The position numbers and the translations under genes were made by a program. Shown here one piece after another: positions 15,396-22,417 of a stretch of 64,000 nt of DNA (positions are counted from its first letter, which is position 1; every line of letters starts with the position of its first letter). The stretch is from Brevibacillus formosus. Lineage in GTDB: Bacteria; Bacillota; Bacilli; Brevibacillales; Brevibacillaceae. The notes under the pieces were generated by a model. The model was not told the origin of the DNA and searched no databases. It saw only the letters and a program-made list of their open reading frames with translations. The stretch covers positions 62,001 to 126,000 of the forward strand of contig NZ_PXZL01000033.1 of assembly GCF_003013405.1 (NCBI RefSeq), written 5' to 3'.

Positions 15396-15411
15396 ATACA
15401 GATGGAGAACC
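15382..15411. other. attL-like junction of the intervening element
   Basis: On the minus strand, host sequence ending GTC is followed by core GGTTC, then element sequence TCCATCTGT, 8 bases, AGACAAAA. The crossover dinucleotide is inferred as TC at 15407-15408. The arm spacing mirrors that of the other junction exactly. Confidence 0.8.
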
Positions 15412-15867
15412 GACGCTGATGACCCATTCTCCTACTTTTGTATGAGAGGAGTTGCCTAGTGGCAGCGGATATAGCTTGCAGTCTGCATCAATTTTGATGA
15501 CGGCGTAATCCCGAACTCGATCAGCTATAATGCGTTTGGCTTCAAACACTCTACCGTTATATAGCTTCACGAAAATGTTTTTGGATTTGCCGATGACATG
15601 CTCGCTCGTCAAGATATATCCTTTCGGATGAAAAAGAAATCCGGAGCCGAAGCTTCGTTCCATGGGTGGAGAATTATCTTCATGATCCATAAGGCTGCGA
15701 ATTAACGAATCCACGTCTTTGGAATGGGGAGCATCCTCTGTCACGATGGAGACGACTCCCTCTTGAACTCGCTCGACAATGGGAACGAAGAAATTGAATG
15801 GGTGCAGACTGCTGCTGCTCACAGGGTACTTTACTCGCGTATACTGGGACCATTTTTTACTTTTCAC
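15407..15867 (-). pseudogene. Interrupted trypsin-like protease, N-terminal fragment
   Basis: This is the 5' part of the split protease. It starts with GTG at 15865-15867 after GGGGGAGAGATC and has no signal peptide or membrane anchor, so the product is cytoplasmic. It carries the catalytic histidine in LTSEHVIG (about residue 91) and the aspartate in RVRDYAVIKID (about 120), and reaches VGEWVISVG at the core. Without excision the frame continues about 89 codons into the element and lacks the serine, giving an inactive protein. The rest of the gene is at 11915-12178. Together they encode 240 residues resembling HtrA-type protease domains without PDZ. Confidence 0.85.
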
Positions 15868-15956
15868 CGATCTCTCCCCCTACAGCAGATAGGTATGTAT
15901 CATCTTATGGGGAGTGGAGAGGGAAGGGACGCCCAATTTCTAGTCGAGTGTAAGGA

Positions 15957-16005
15957 TATATCATTAATTTTGATTGATATAATAAAGAAATAGCATTGGT
16001 ATAAT
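15957..16005 (+). promoter_or_regulatory. Palindrome and extended -10 promoter before the PadR gene
   Basis: TATATCA (15957-15963) and TGATATA (15975-15981) form a perfect 7-base inverted repeat with an 11-base gap. An extended -10, TGGTATAAT, ends at 16005. PadR proteins often repress their own genes through such AT-rich dyads, so this is a candidate autoregulatory operator. Confidence 0.5.
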
Positions 16006-16113
16006 TATTTAAATCCATTTATAATAACATGTAGTTAAAGAATATTTCGAACATAAAGGCTAAGTCCTAGCCGCTAGAGAGAGAAAAAGAACGGTAACGG
16101 AGGATGCGAAGAG

Positions 16114-16647
16114 ATGGATGTTAAAACGATCATACTGGGTTTCTTGAGCTATGGGGAAATGAGTGGCTACGATATTAAGCAAGCGTTTACAAATAGTATT
16201 GGGTTCTTTTATGACGCTAGCTTTGGTGCTATTTATCCAGCATTGCGCAAACTGGAGGAAGAGGGCTTCGTGACGAAGCAAGAAATCATTCAGTCTGGCA
16301 AGCCGAACAAGATTTTGTACCGTATTACAGAAGCCGGAAAACAATCTTTCCGTCAAGAAATTCAGACGCCTATCTTGCCGCCAGTATTGCGTTCAGACAT
16401 GCTGGTTAAGATTTTCTTCGGTAAGAGCCGCACGATCGATGAACAAAAGGATTTGCTAGAGGGCTGCTTGGATACGCAACGTCAATTGCTCCAACAAAGT
16501 AAGGCCTCGTATAAAAAGCTGGAAGTAAATTTTGACGAATACCAACGTTTTTGCTGGGAGTATACCATTCATCATCTGGAGTCAACGATTTCCTTTATGG
16601 AACAAAAAATGACTTCCTTGTTGAAACAACCAGCATATTCTGTTTAG
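16114..16647 (+). CDS. PadR-family transcriptional regulator
   Basis: The 177-residue protein is of the PadR type with an N-terminal winged helix (ILGFLSYGEMSGYDIKQAF, then GAIYPALRKLEEEGFV and the wing NKILYRITEAGK) and a C-terminal helical dimerisation domain (about 95-177, the Vir_C/AphA-like class). These regulators repress efflux or stress genes and sense phenolics or drugs. The gene is monocistronic with a bidirectional terminator shared with the convergent aminopeptidase gene. GGAGGA lies 10 bases before the ATG. No obvious target gene is adjacent, apart from its own promoter with a palindrome at 15957. Confidence 0.93.
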   Translation: MDVKTIILGFLSYGEMSGYDIKQAFTNSIGFFYDASFGAIYPALRKLEEEGFVTKQEIIQSGKPNKILYRITEAGKQSFRQEIQTPILPPVLRSDMLVKIFFGKSRTIDEQKDLLEGCLDTQRQLLQQSKASYKKLEVNFDEYQRFCWEYTIHHLESTISFMEQKMTSLLKQPAYSV

Positions 16648-16653
16648 CCAATA

Positions 16654-16699
16654 AAGCGAAGGGCTCATGTCTTGTGAACAATGAGCCCTTCGCTTATTT
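16654..16699. terminator. Bidirectional terminator
   Basis: A perfect 15-base stem, AAGCGAAGGGCTCAT and its complement, with a 12-base loop is followed by ATTTT on plus. It lies between the convergent padR-like and M29 peptidase genes. Confidence 0.88.
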
Positions 16700-16703
16700 T
16701 CAT

Positions 16704-17816
16704 TTATTTCAGGTTTTCTGGATTGAGGCATTCGAGCTCAGGTACAACGAAACGTCCGTCTTTGCGGATCAGGCGATCGTCAAACCAAATTTCCCCACCG
16801 CCCCACTCAGGACGTTGAATCATGACCAAGTCCCAGTGAATGGAGGATTTGTTTCCGTTAAACGCTTCATCGTATGCCTGTCCTGGTGTGAAGTGGAAGC
16901 TTCCATCGATTTTTTCATCGAAGAGAATGTCTTTCATCGGGTTTTGGATGTATGGATTCACACCAATCGCAAATTCCCCAACGAATCTGGCACCTTCATC
17001 CGTGTCAAAGATTTCATTGATCTTCTCTGTATCGTTTGCAGTTGCCTCGACGATTTTGCCATCCTTGAAGGTCAGCTTGATATTGTCGTATGTAAAGCCT
17101 TGGTAAGGAGATGGCGTGTTGTACGCGATCGTACCGTTGACGGAATCACGGACAGGGGCAGTGAATACTTCTCCGTCTGGGATGTTGGCTTCACCAGCAC
17201 ATTTGATTGCCGGAATATCTTTGATGGAGAAGGTCAAATCGGTGCCTGGCCCTACGATACGTACCTTATCGGTTTTCTCCATCAGCTCGACCAGGCTGTC
17301 CATGGCTTTATCCATTTTGCCGTAATCAAGGGTGCAAACCTTGAAATAGAAATCTTCGAAGGCGGCCGTGCTCATATTAGCTAACTGAGCCATGGATGCA
17401 TTTGGATAGCGAAGCACGACCCATTTGGTATGCGGTACGCGAATATCTAGTACAGGACGCGCTAGCAGCTTGGAGTGCAGCTGCATTTTGTCTCCAGGCA
17501 CATCAGAGAGTTCACTAATGTTGTCGCCACCGCGGATGCCAATGTAGCAATCCATTTGTTTCATGAAAGCCACATCTGCTTCACGCATGATCCCCAATTG
17601 TGTTTCATTGGCGCCCATCAAGAGTTCACGCTGAACGGATTGGTCGATCAGTTGGACAAACGGATTTCCCCCAGCTTCGTATACTTTGGCAATGACAGCC
17701 TTTGTCAGATCGGTAACATTGCCAATGGAGTAAATTAAAACGTTTTCACCAGGCTTGACAGTCACCGAATAATTGACGAGGACGTCAGCTAGTTTTTCAA
17801 TTCGTGGATCTTTCAT
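16704..17816 (-). CDS. M29-family aminopeptidase (AmpS/PepS type)
   Basis: The 370-residue protein starts MKDPRIEKLADVLVNYS, the usual N terminus of thermophilic-type M29 aminopeptidases, after a GAGGG ribosome site. An in-frame upstream start adds 18 residues without support. Metal-ligand segments are visible: GEANIPDGEVFTAPV (Glu), YQGFTYDNI, DEGARFVGEFAIGVNP, FDEKIDGSFHFTPGQAY and SSIHWDLVM (His, Asp). These enzymes use a two-metal centre to release N-terminal residues from peptides in the cytoplasm. The length agrees with family members (about 370-410). It is a single gene. Confidence 0.95.
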   Translation of the reverse strand: MKDPRIEKLADVLVNYSVTVKPGENVLIYSIGNVTDLTKAVIAKVYEAGGNPFVQLIDQSVQRELLMGANETQLGIMREADVAFMKQMDCYIGIRGGDNISELSDVPGDKMQLHSKLLARPVLDIRVPHTKWVVLRYPNASMAQLANMSTAAFEDFYFKVCTLDYGKMDKAMDSLVELMEKTDKVRIVGPGTDLTFSIKDIPAIKCAGEANIPDGEVFTAPVRDSVNGTIAYNTPSPYQGFTYDNIKLTFKDGKIVEATANDTEKINEIFDTDEGARFVGEFAIGVNPYIQNPMKDILFDEKIDGSFHFTPGQAYDEAFNGNKSSIHWDLVMIQRPEWGGGEIWFDDRLIRKDGRFVVPELECLNPENLK

Positions 17817-17873
17817 AGGAAGGGGATCCCTCGCTTTCCATATCATTCTTATCCATTGTACACAACTCAAACA

Positions 17874-17904
17874 GAAAAAAGCTACCCACTGACGAGGGTA
17901 GCTT
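17874..17904 (-). terminator. Intrinsic terminator for the YjcZ-type gene
   Basis: On the minus strand the stem AAGCTACCC / GGGTAGCTT with an 8-base loop is followed by TTTTTT. Confidence 0.88.
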
Positions 17905-17989
17905 GCGGAGGAAACGCGCTTGAAGGATACGGTACTTCATGTATATGCAACGACCTGCTAAATATGGCTATATCTTCGGGGAAGAAAGA

Positions 17990-18082
17990 TTAGTCGCAGC
18001 TGCACCCGATAATAACCAGCAGGATGAAAAGAATCAAAACCAGAGTGAAGCCGTCGAACTCTCCATTAAAGATGCCGCTCAT
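17990..18082 (-). CDS. YjcZ-family sporulation micro-protein, 30 residues
   Basis: The ATG at 18080-18082 opens a 30-residue peptide starting MSGIFNGEFDGFTLVL and continuing through a hydrophobic helix (LILFILLVIIG) to CSCD. The pattern of a short polar start with FNG and Gly-Phe, one membrane helix and a short acidic end is that of YjcZ/YosI-type sporulation proteins, common in Bacillales and often missed in annotation. GAGGAGG lies 11 bases upstream. A terminator follows. A second member is at 52772-52861. Confidence 0.85.
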   Translation of the reverse strand: MSGIFNGEFDGFTLVLILFILLVIIGCSCD

Positions 18083-18305
18083 CGAATAAACATCCTCCTC
18101 ATGTGTGTGTTAAGCCTCTTGTGCTTACATCTACAACATATGGGTGATCGCATAGGACCGCACCGGGCATCCGCCCATTTTTGAGAAAATTGTTTGGGGA
18201 ATCTCTCGTTTTTCATACTCTTGCAATTCTCGATGTTTATTATTCTGAAAAGCAGGAAAAGCTAGAGGATACCAAAAGACTTTGCAAGTATGAAAGGATG
18301 TTTAT

Positions 18306-18542
18306 GTGATGCAAAGATCATTATCTAGCATGCAGCATGATTTGGTCCAAATTACGATTAATGTTGGAGAAGACTTTAAATCCATTGTGTGGAAAGCGCA
18401 ATACGACATGGACTTCAATACAGAATGTCTCTTTTGTTTCTCCGAGCAAATTACTGGCTACCGTGTAGAAGACGAAGACGGAAAAGCTGGGAAAGTTGCT
18501 GTTTGTCCGCATTGTGAAAAAGTAAACGCCATCTACGCGTGA
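18306..18542 (+). CDS. Small zinc-ribbon-like protein, 78 residues
   Basis: The 78-residue peptide has two CxxC pairs, CLFC (about residues 42-45) and CPHC (about 68-71), enough for a zinc ribbon, with acidic residues between them. AAAGGA at 18293-18298 is 7 bases from the GTG at 18306 and 10 from the next-codon ATG at 18309, so the start could be either. I do not recognise a named family. It is monocistronic, with its own terminator 23 bases after the stop. Confidence 0.8.
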   Translation: MMQRSLSSMQHDLVQITINVGEDFKSIVWKAQYDMDFNTECLFCFSEQITGYRVEDEDGKAGKVAVCPHCEKVNAIYA

Positions 18543-18564
18543 GATTGAAGTTTGATCACAAAAG

Positions 18565-18599
18565 AAAGACGATGCTACTTGCTGGCATCGTCTTTTTTC
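18565..18599 (+). terminator. Intrinsic terminator
   Basis: An 11-base stem AAAGACGATGC and its complement with a 9-base loop is followed by TTTT. Confidence 0.9.
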
Positions 18600-18641
18600 T
18601 TTCATGATTTAGTAAGGTACCGATGTGCCAACAAAGCTGGT

Positions 18642-18851
18642 GAGAAGAAAAAGCACAGAGCTCGTAGACCTTGACAACGCCTACCCAGTCGGAACTTCAA
18701 AAAGGGGACCACGCTTGTCGAACACTTCTTCCCTGAGAAACGTCCGCCCGTAGGGTGCTTTGGCTCGACGGTCCCCTTTTTGAAGTGTAGACGGACAGTG
18801 ACGCCCCAAGCTGGCGTGTCAGAGTCGAAGAGAACTGTGCTTTTTCTTCTC
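18642..18851. repeat. 210-base nested inverted repeat (MITE or structured RNA)
   Basis: A perfect 17-base outer pair, GAGAAGAAAAAGCACAG (18642-18658) and its complement (18835-18851), encloses a second perfect 17-base pair, ACTTCAAAAAGGGGACC (18694-18710) and its complement (18770-18786). A small ACGCC/GGCGT hairpin lies in the 3' strand between them. It fills most of the gene-free stretch 18600-19025. No target-site duplication is clear and no ORF inside is convincing. It could be a non-autonomous mobile repeat or a long folded RNA. Confidence 0.7.
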
Positions 18852-19025
18852 CTCCACCATGTTGACTCAAACCAAAAGGACTTTCACTCCCCTCTCCAAA
18901 TAGTCTTTCTAGTCTATATCTGACTCTATATCCACCAAGTACCACCTGTTCTTTAGCAGGATTGAAGGGAGGACCCTCGAATAGTATGAGAGACATACAT
19001 AAGTAGATAGGTAGGGGTGAACACC

Positions 19026-19424
19026 GTGCAAAAGAGATGCAGCCGCTGCGGGAACGAAATGGACATCGAGCTGCGCAACGTCGTGTACCGGAAACGAGTT
19101 AAAATTATGAATGTACCTGTACACGTCTGCGTGGACGAAGACTGTGACCATTCCCAAGTGGTAGATGTGATTAAGGATGATTTGAAGTCACTCATGGAGG
19201 AACTGGGCCAACATCCGCAGCGCCAGGCAATCGAATTCGAAGAAATGTCAGAGTTATCCAACTTATTGGTATTGATTGCTAATGAGAAGGTGAATTCGAC
19301 GGTAAGAGAATTACTTGGTGAAAAAGTCAACGAGCTATTGGATCTGTTTTTGTTGGCGCAGTCCCTTGGCGATGAAAAATGGATGCTGGAGCTACGCGAA
19401 CGACTAACGAAAATTATGGTGTAA
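19026..19424 (+). CDS. YgiT-like zinc-finger protein, 132 residues
   Basis: The product starts with GTG at 19026, 6 bases after GGGGTGA; an earlier GTG at 19017 overlaps that ribosome site. The N terminus has CSRCGNEM and, 28 residues later, CVDEDC, a two-pair zinc-binding arrangement like the N-terminal domain of YgiT/MqsA-type proteins. The C-terminal half (about residues 65-132) is helical and acidic, with LLGEKVNELLDLFLLAQSLGDE. It has no helix-turn-helix that I can see and no toxin partner next to it, so a toxin-antitoxin role is not supported. The function is unknown. Confidence 0.8.
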   Translation: MQKRCSRCGNEMDIELRNVVYRKRVKIMNVPVHVCVDEDCDHSQVVDVIKDDLKSLMEELGQHPQRQAIEFEEMSELSNLLVLIANEKVNSTVRELLGEKVNELLDLFLLAQSLGDEKWMLELRERLTKIMV

Positions 19425-19426
19425 GG

Positions 19427-19461
19427 AAAAAGAGATGCCTAGAAGAAAGGTATCTCTTTTT
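19427..19461 (+). terminator. Intrinsic terminator
   Basis: AAAAAGAGATGCC pairs with GGTATCTCTTTTT across a 9-base loop. Confidence 0.88.
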
Positions 19462-19546
19462 CATTTCTCCACTGCACCGCAAATGTAGACTTTGCTGCTT
19501 GGACTTATGTATACTGATAGGCACATATGATAAGGAGAGATGAATC

Positions 19547-19873
19547 ATGTCACAAAAACAGCTTCACTCTATAGAAGAACTGGATGAGTTCGTAGCGAAA
19601 AATGGGAAAAAGCTTTTGTTTAAGCATAGCACGATCTGCCCAATCAGTACGTCCGCTTATGAAGAGTTTCAAGCGTATTTGCAGGACAATCAAGTGGAAT
19701 CTGCTGTGATTCTGGTACGGGAGGATCGCCCTGTCTCCAACGCTGTAGCGGATCGTTTTTCCATCAAGCACGAATCCCCGCAAATCTTTTTGCTGGAAGA
19801 CGGGGAAGTAAAATGGCACACGTCTCACTGGAAAATTACAAAGGACGCGATTGGCCAGGCGCTTAACGCGTAA
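19547..19873 (+). CDS. ytxJ: YtxJ/BrxC-family monothiol bacilliredoxin
   Basis: The 108-residue thioredoxin-fold protein has LLFKHSTICPIS at about residues 23-34; the single cysteine in TCPIS is the YtxJ (BrxC) active site. Members take bacillithiol off proteins modified under oxidative stress. The C-terminal half includes the cis-Pro region HESPQIFLLEDGEVKWHTSHW. AAGGAGA lies 8 bases before the ATG. It is monocistronic. In B. subtilis ytxJ lies near aroA and ccpA, and here it stands 2.5 kb before aroA, supporting orthology. Confidence 0.93.
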   Translation: MSQKQLHSIEELDEFVAKNGKKLLFKHSTICPISTSAYEEFQAYLQDNQVESAVILVREDRPVSNAVADRFSIKHESPQIFLLEDGEVKWHTSHWKITKDAIGQALNA

Positions 19874-19875
19874 TC

Positions 19876-19919
19876 AAAAAGCCGGGACACCCGATAAGCG
19901 AGGTGAAAACCGGCTTTTT
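19876..19919. terminator. Intrinsic terminator, probably bidirectional
   Basis: AAAAAGCCGG and CCGGCTTTTT flank a 24-base middle. It lies between convergent ytxJ and the FtsA-like gene. Confidence 0.85.
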
Positions 19920-19946
19920 GCATGGAGAAAAAGAGCACGGGAGAGA

Positions 19947-22103
19947 CTATTCCCAGAATAGCTCCAGCTTGTCTCCACTTTTCAATTCTGTCTGGAAGTT
20001 GGCCTGTTCGCCGTTAACGAGCATCACGAATCCGGAGATACTCTCACGGTCGGGCTTTTCCAAGGAAACATCGACAAAACGGAAGACATCGCTAAACACA
20101 GGTGTAGACGCAGGTGAGGATTTTACCGTGATGTCGGCACCTTCGCTCACGGGATCGGCGGCATTTGCCGCTTTTCCGTCTAAGGTAATCGTTACCTGTG
20201 CAACAGGCAATTCGACCCGTTCACCATTGAAGTGTACGATCATAGTCTCCTGTACCCATTCTTCCAAGGGGATGACATCTTGTATGGAAGGGGCGGGGAC
20301 TTCATCCAGCCGGTATACGAGGACATCACCTTGCCGGACGATATCTGTCAGTGCTGCTGGTCTTCCGTTCAGCTCGATCACCTCGATACGGGACGGAATG
20401 GAATAATCTTGTCCATTCACAGAAAAACGCAAGCCTAATTCCGCTGACGTTTTCAGTTCAGCGAGCTCCAGTACTTCATAGACAGTGCGGGGGAGGCGGA
20501 TGTCCACCTCGGCGCGATCAGAGATCAAGGTATCGAGAGTAGCAACCGCTCCGTTAACATGTACCACTGGACCGAGCGAGTAGGGCCGATCATTGCAGAT
20601 CACCTCGAGCGTGTCCAGCTCATCGAATAAATCTTTGGCAAACACACGTGCATCATCCCCATTTGTACCTGCCACTACGGTGATTTGATCCCCATCATTG
20701 ATTGGCGTGTCGAGACTGACGCCCTCCCCGTTGCGCTCAATCACCGGCGGCGTACCGTGACCACCCGGAATCATTTTCATTCGTCCGTTTACGGTGACGG
20801 TCATCGCTAATCCGGGGCGACCATACAAACGGCGGATATCCAGTCCAGATGCAATGAGCGCATCACCCAACGTCATTTTTCGTAGATCGAAAATGCGCAC
20901 TGGAGCGTCATTGACTGTAACGGTTACATAGCGCAACGGATGACGGCGCGCAGCAACAGCAATACCGACTGGCGTTACGAACTCAGGTCCACTGAGCGCA
21001 GGATTGTCTCCGACGTACTGTTTAATCGCATCCCCGCCTCTAACGGCAACACGGGCGGCAGGAATATTCAAGACCTGAGCGACTCGTCCAGTAAGCCCAG
21101 GGGTGAGGCTGCCGCCGCCGATCAGCATGACCGCTTGCGGAGCTTTTCCGTTGAGCTCCAGTATTTTGAAGGCAATTTTATCGGCGAGTTGCTGGATGTC
21201 TGTCTCAATCGCACTCGTTACCTCGGAAGCGCTCAGCGTATGCTCCATTCCGAGAATGTCGGTGAAGGTGACGGACTCCTCGGTGGATAAGAGACGCTTC
21301 ACCTCTTCTGCCATCGGAAAATCCATGAGAAAGGCATTCATGAGCGCATCCGTGATTTCATCGCCTGCAACAGGCACCATGCCGTAGGCGGTAATTGCCC
21401 CTTCCTCAGTCAGTGCTACGTCAGAAGTACCTGCCCCAATGTCCACTAAGGCGATATTCAGTCTGCGCATAGTCACGGGAATCAGGACATTAATCGCCGC
21501 AATAGGCTCAAGCGTCAATGCCTGCATTTCCAGATCGCATCGTTTCAGAGCAGCGATCAGCGAGTCGACAACCACGCGTGGAAGGAAAGTTGCGATTACA
21601 TCTGCGCTTGCTATGTCACCCCGCTGGTCAATCAGACTTCCGATCAACTCTCCATCCAGATGGTAATTAACAACGCTGTAACCCACGCAATAATAGCGGG
21701 TGACGTCTTGATCCTTTAGCTCTTGGGCTAATGCGGCTTGGGCCTCCTGTACAGCGGAAAACTCCAAAGCGACAACATCTTCACGCGAGATGAAGGCATG
21801 TCTGGCTAACGGCATGTCCACACGAACGCGGCGGGTGCGCAATGACCGACCGGCAGCAGCGACCGCTACCTGATGCAGTTTGCCATATTTTGCCTCGAGC
21901 TCTTCTTTTATTTGTTGAATCACCTTAGCTACGGCGACAATATCGTGAATTTGCCCATCGAGCATAGAGCGTTCATCGTGCTCTCGAATGGCGCAGTCCA
22001 ACACGCGGTACTGCTCGCCGGTCGTTTCCACGATTAGGCCGACGACGCTGCGCGTTCCAATATCTAATGAAAAAATAAGCTCAGGGGCTGTGATGTCAGA
22101 CAA
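19947..22103 (-). CDS. FtsA/PilM-like ATPase with long beta-rich C-terminal region
   Basis: The protein has 718 residues, much longer than FtsA (about 420). Residues 1-390 are an actin-like ATPase: phosphate-1 SLDIGTRSVVGLIVE (about 11-25), phosphate-2 VDIGAGTSDVAL (about 223-234), and adenosine motif MLIGGGSLTPGL. Residues about 400-718 have at least five repeated short beta segments (VTVTVNDAPV, VTVNGRMKMI, VICNDRPYSL, FSVNGQDYSI, IVHFNGERVEL), suggesting tandem beta-grasp or DUF348-like modules. There is no amphipathic FtsA membrane tail at the C terminus. Similar proteins occur in Brevibacillus and Paenibacillus relatives, to my recollection, with no assigned role. Spo0A-box-like sites lie upstream at 22244-22277. 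Confidence 0.85.
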   Translation of the reverse strand: MSDITAPELIFSLDIGTRSVVGLIVETTGEQYRVLDCAIREHDERSMLDGQIHDIVAVAKVIQQIKEELEAKYGKLHQVAVAAAGRSLRTRRVRVDMPLARHAFISREDVVALEFSAVQEAQAALAQELKDQDVTRYYCVGYSVVNYHLDGELIGSLIDQRGDIASADVIATFLPRVVVDSLIAALKRCDLEMQALTLEPIAAINVLIPVTMRRLNIALVDIGAGTSDVALTEEGAITAYGMVPVAGDEITDALMNAFLMDFPMAEEVKRLLSTEESVTFTDILGMEHTLSASEVTSAIETDIQQLADKIAFKILELNGKAPQAVMLIGGGSLTPGLTGRVAQVLNIPAARVAVRGGDAIKQYVGDNPALSGPEFVTPVGIAVAARRHPLRYVTVTVNDAPVRIFDLRKMTLGDALIASGLDIRRLYGRPGLAMTVTVNGRMKMIPGGHGTPPVIERNGEGVSLDTPINDGDQITVVAGTNGDDARVFAKDLFDELDTLEVICNDRPYSLGPVVHVNGAVATLDTLISDRAEVDIRLPRTVYEVLELAELKTSAELGLRFSVNGQDYSIPSRIEVIELNGRPAALTDIVRQGDVLVYRLDEVPAPSIQDVIPLEEWVQETMIVHFNGERVELPVAQVTITLDGKAANAADPVSEGADITVKSSPASTPVFSDVFRFVDVSLEKPDRESISGFVMLVNGEQANFQTELKSGDKLELFWE

Positions 22104-22243
22104 AAGTAGGTCACTCCTTGTAAGAGGTTGTTCATGAAGTCTTTACAATACTTATCGGTAATTTTGGTCTGGATCGGAAAGGAACAATCATTTTTAGCTA
22201 GAACATATATCCAAAACTATTCGATTTGAAAGGAAAAGAATCC

Positions 22244-22277
22244 TGTCGAATCAAGGAATCTTCTTCGTTTTGACGAA
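22244..22277. promoter_or_regulatory. Two Spo0A-box-like sites
   Basis: TGTCGAA (22244-22250) and TGACGAA within TTTTGACGAA (22271-22277) match the 0A core TGNCGAA, 27 bases apart and in the same orientation, between the divergent FtsA-like gene and aroA. Short motifs like these can occur by chance. Confidence 0.4.
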
Positions 22278-22337
22278 TAATTGGAAAAGATAAAAAAACA
22301 GAAAAAATTTACTTTCGCGCTTTTTGGCGCTAAACTG

Positions 22338-22366
22338 CTGACAAGGGTGTTTGAATCGATTATAAT
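22338..22366 (+). promoter_or_regulatory. Sigma-A promoter of aroA
   Basis: CTGACA (22338-22343), a 17-base spacer, then consensus TATAAT (22361-22366). Confidence 0.8.
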
Positions 22367-22417
22367 TACCCTAATTTATCGATAAATCCCTATATAAAAA
22401 GAGGAGAGTGGAGAGAG

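Larger units (their letters stand above)
12178..15407. mobile_element. 3.23-kb serine-recombinase intervening element inside a protease gene
   Basis: The element lies between two junctions that share GGTTC (minus strand) and differ at the very next base, where host and element sequence should diverge. It holds a large serine recombinase (minus), an HxlR regulator (minus) and a YheC/YheD ATP-grasp gene (plus). The two element ends, when joined, give a symmetrical attP with arms TTTTGTCT/AGACAAAA and ACAGATGG/CCATCTGT at equal distances from the centre. Excision would rebuild the protease reading frame exactly. The layout matches small skin-like elements that split sporulation genes in Bacillales. 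No tyrosine integrase, phage structural gene or replication gene is present. Confidence 0.88.

Noticed and set aside
16551..17384. 277-codon plus-strand ORF
   Set aside because: It overlaps the padR-like stop, the bidirectional terminator and the M29 aminopeptidase gene on the other strand; it has no ribosome site or recognisable domain.
18697..18996. 99-codon minus-strand ORF across the inverted repeat
   Set aside because: Its coding potential derives from the repeat arms; no ribosome site or family.
19026..19424. Toxin-antitoxin antitoxin (MqsA/YgiT)
   Set aside because: The zinc-finger part is similar, but there is no helix-turn-helix domain and no adjacent toxin gene.
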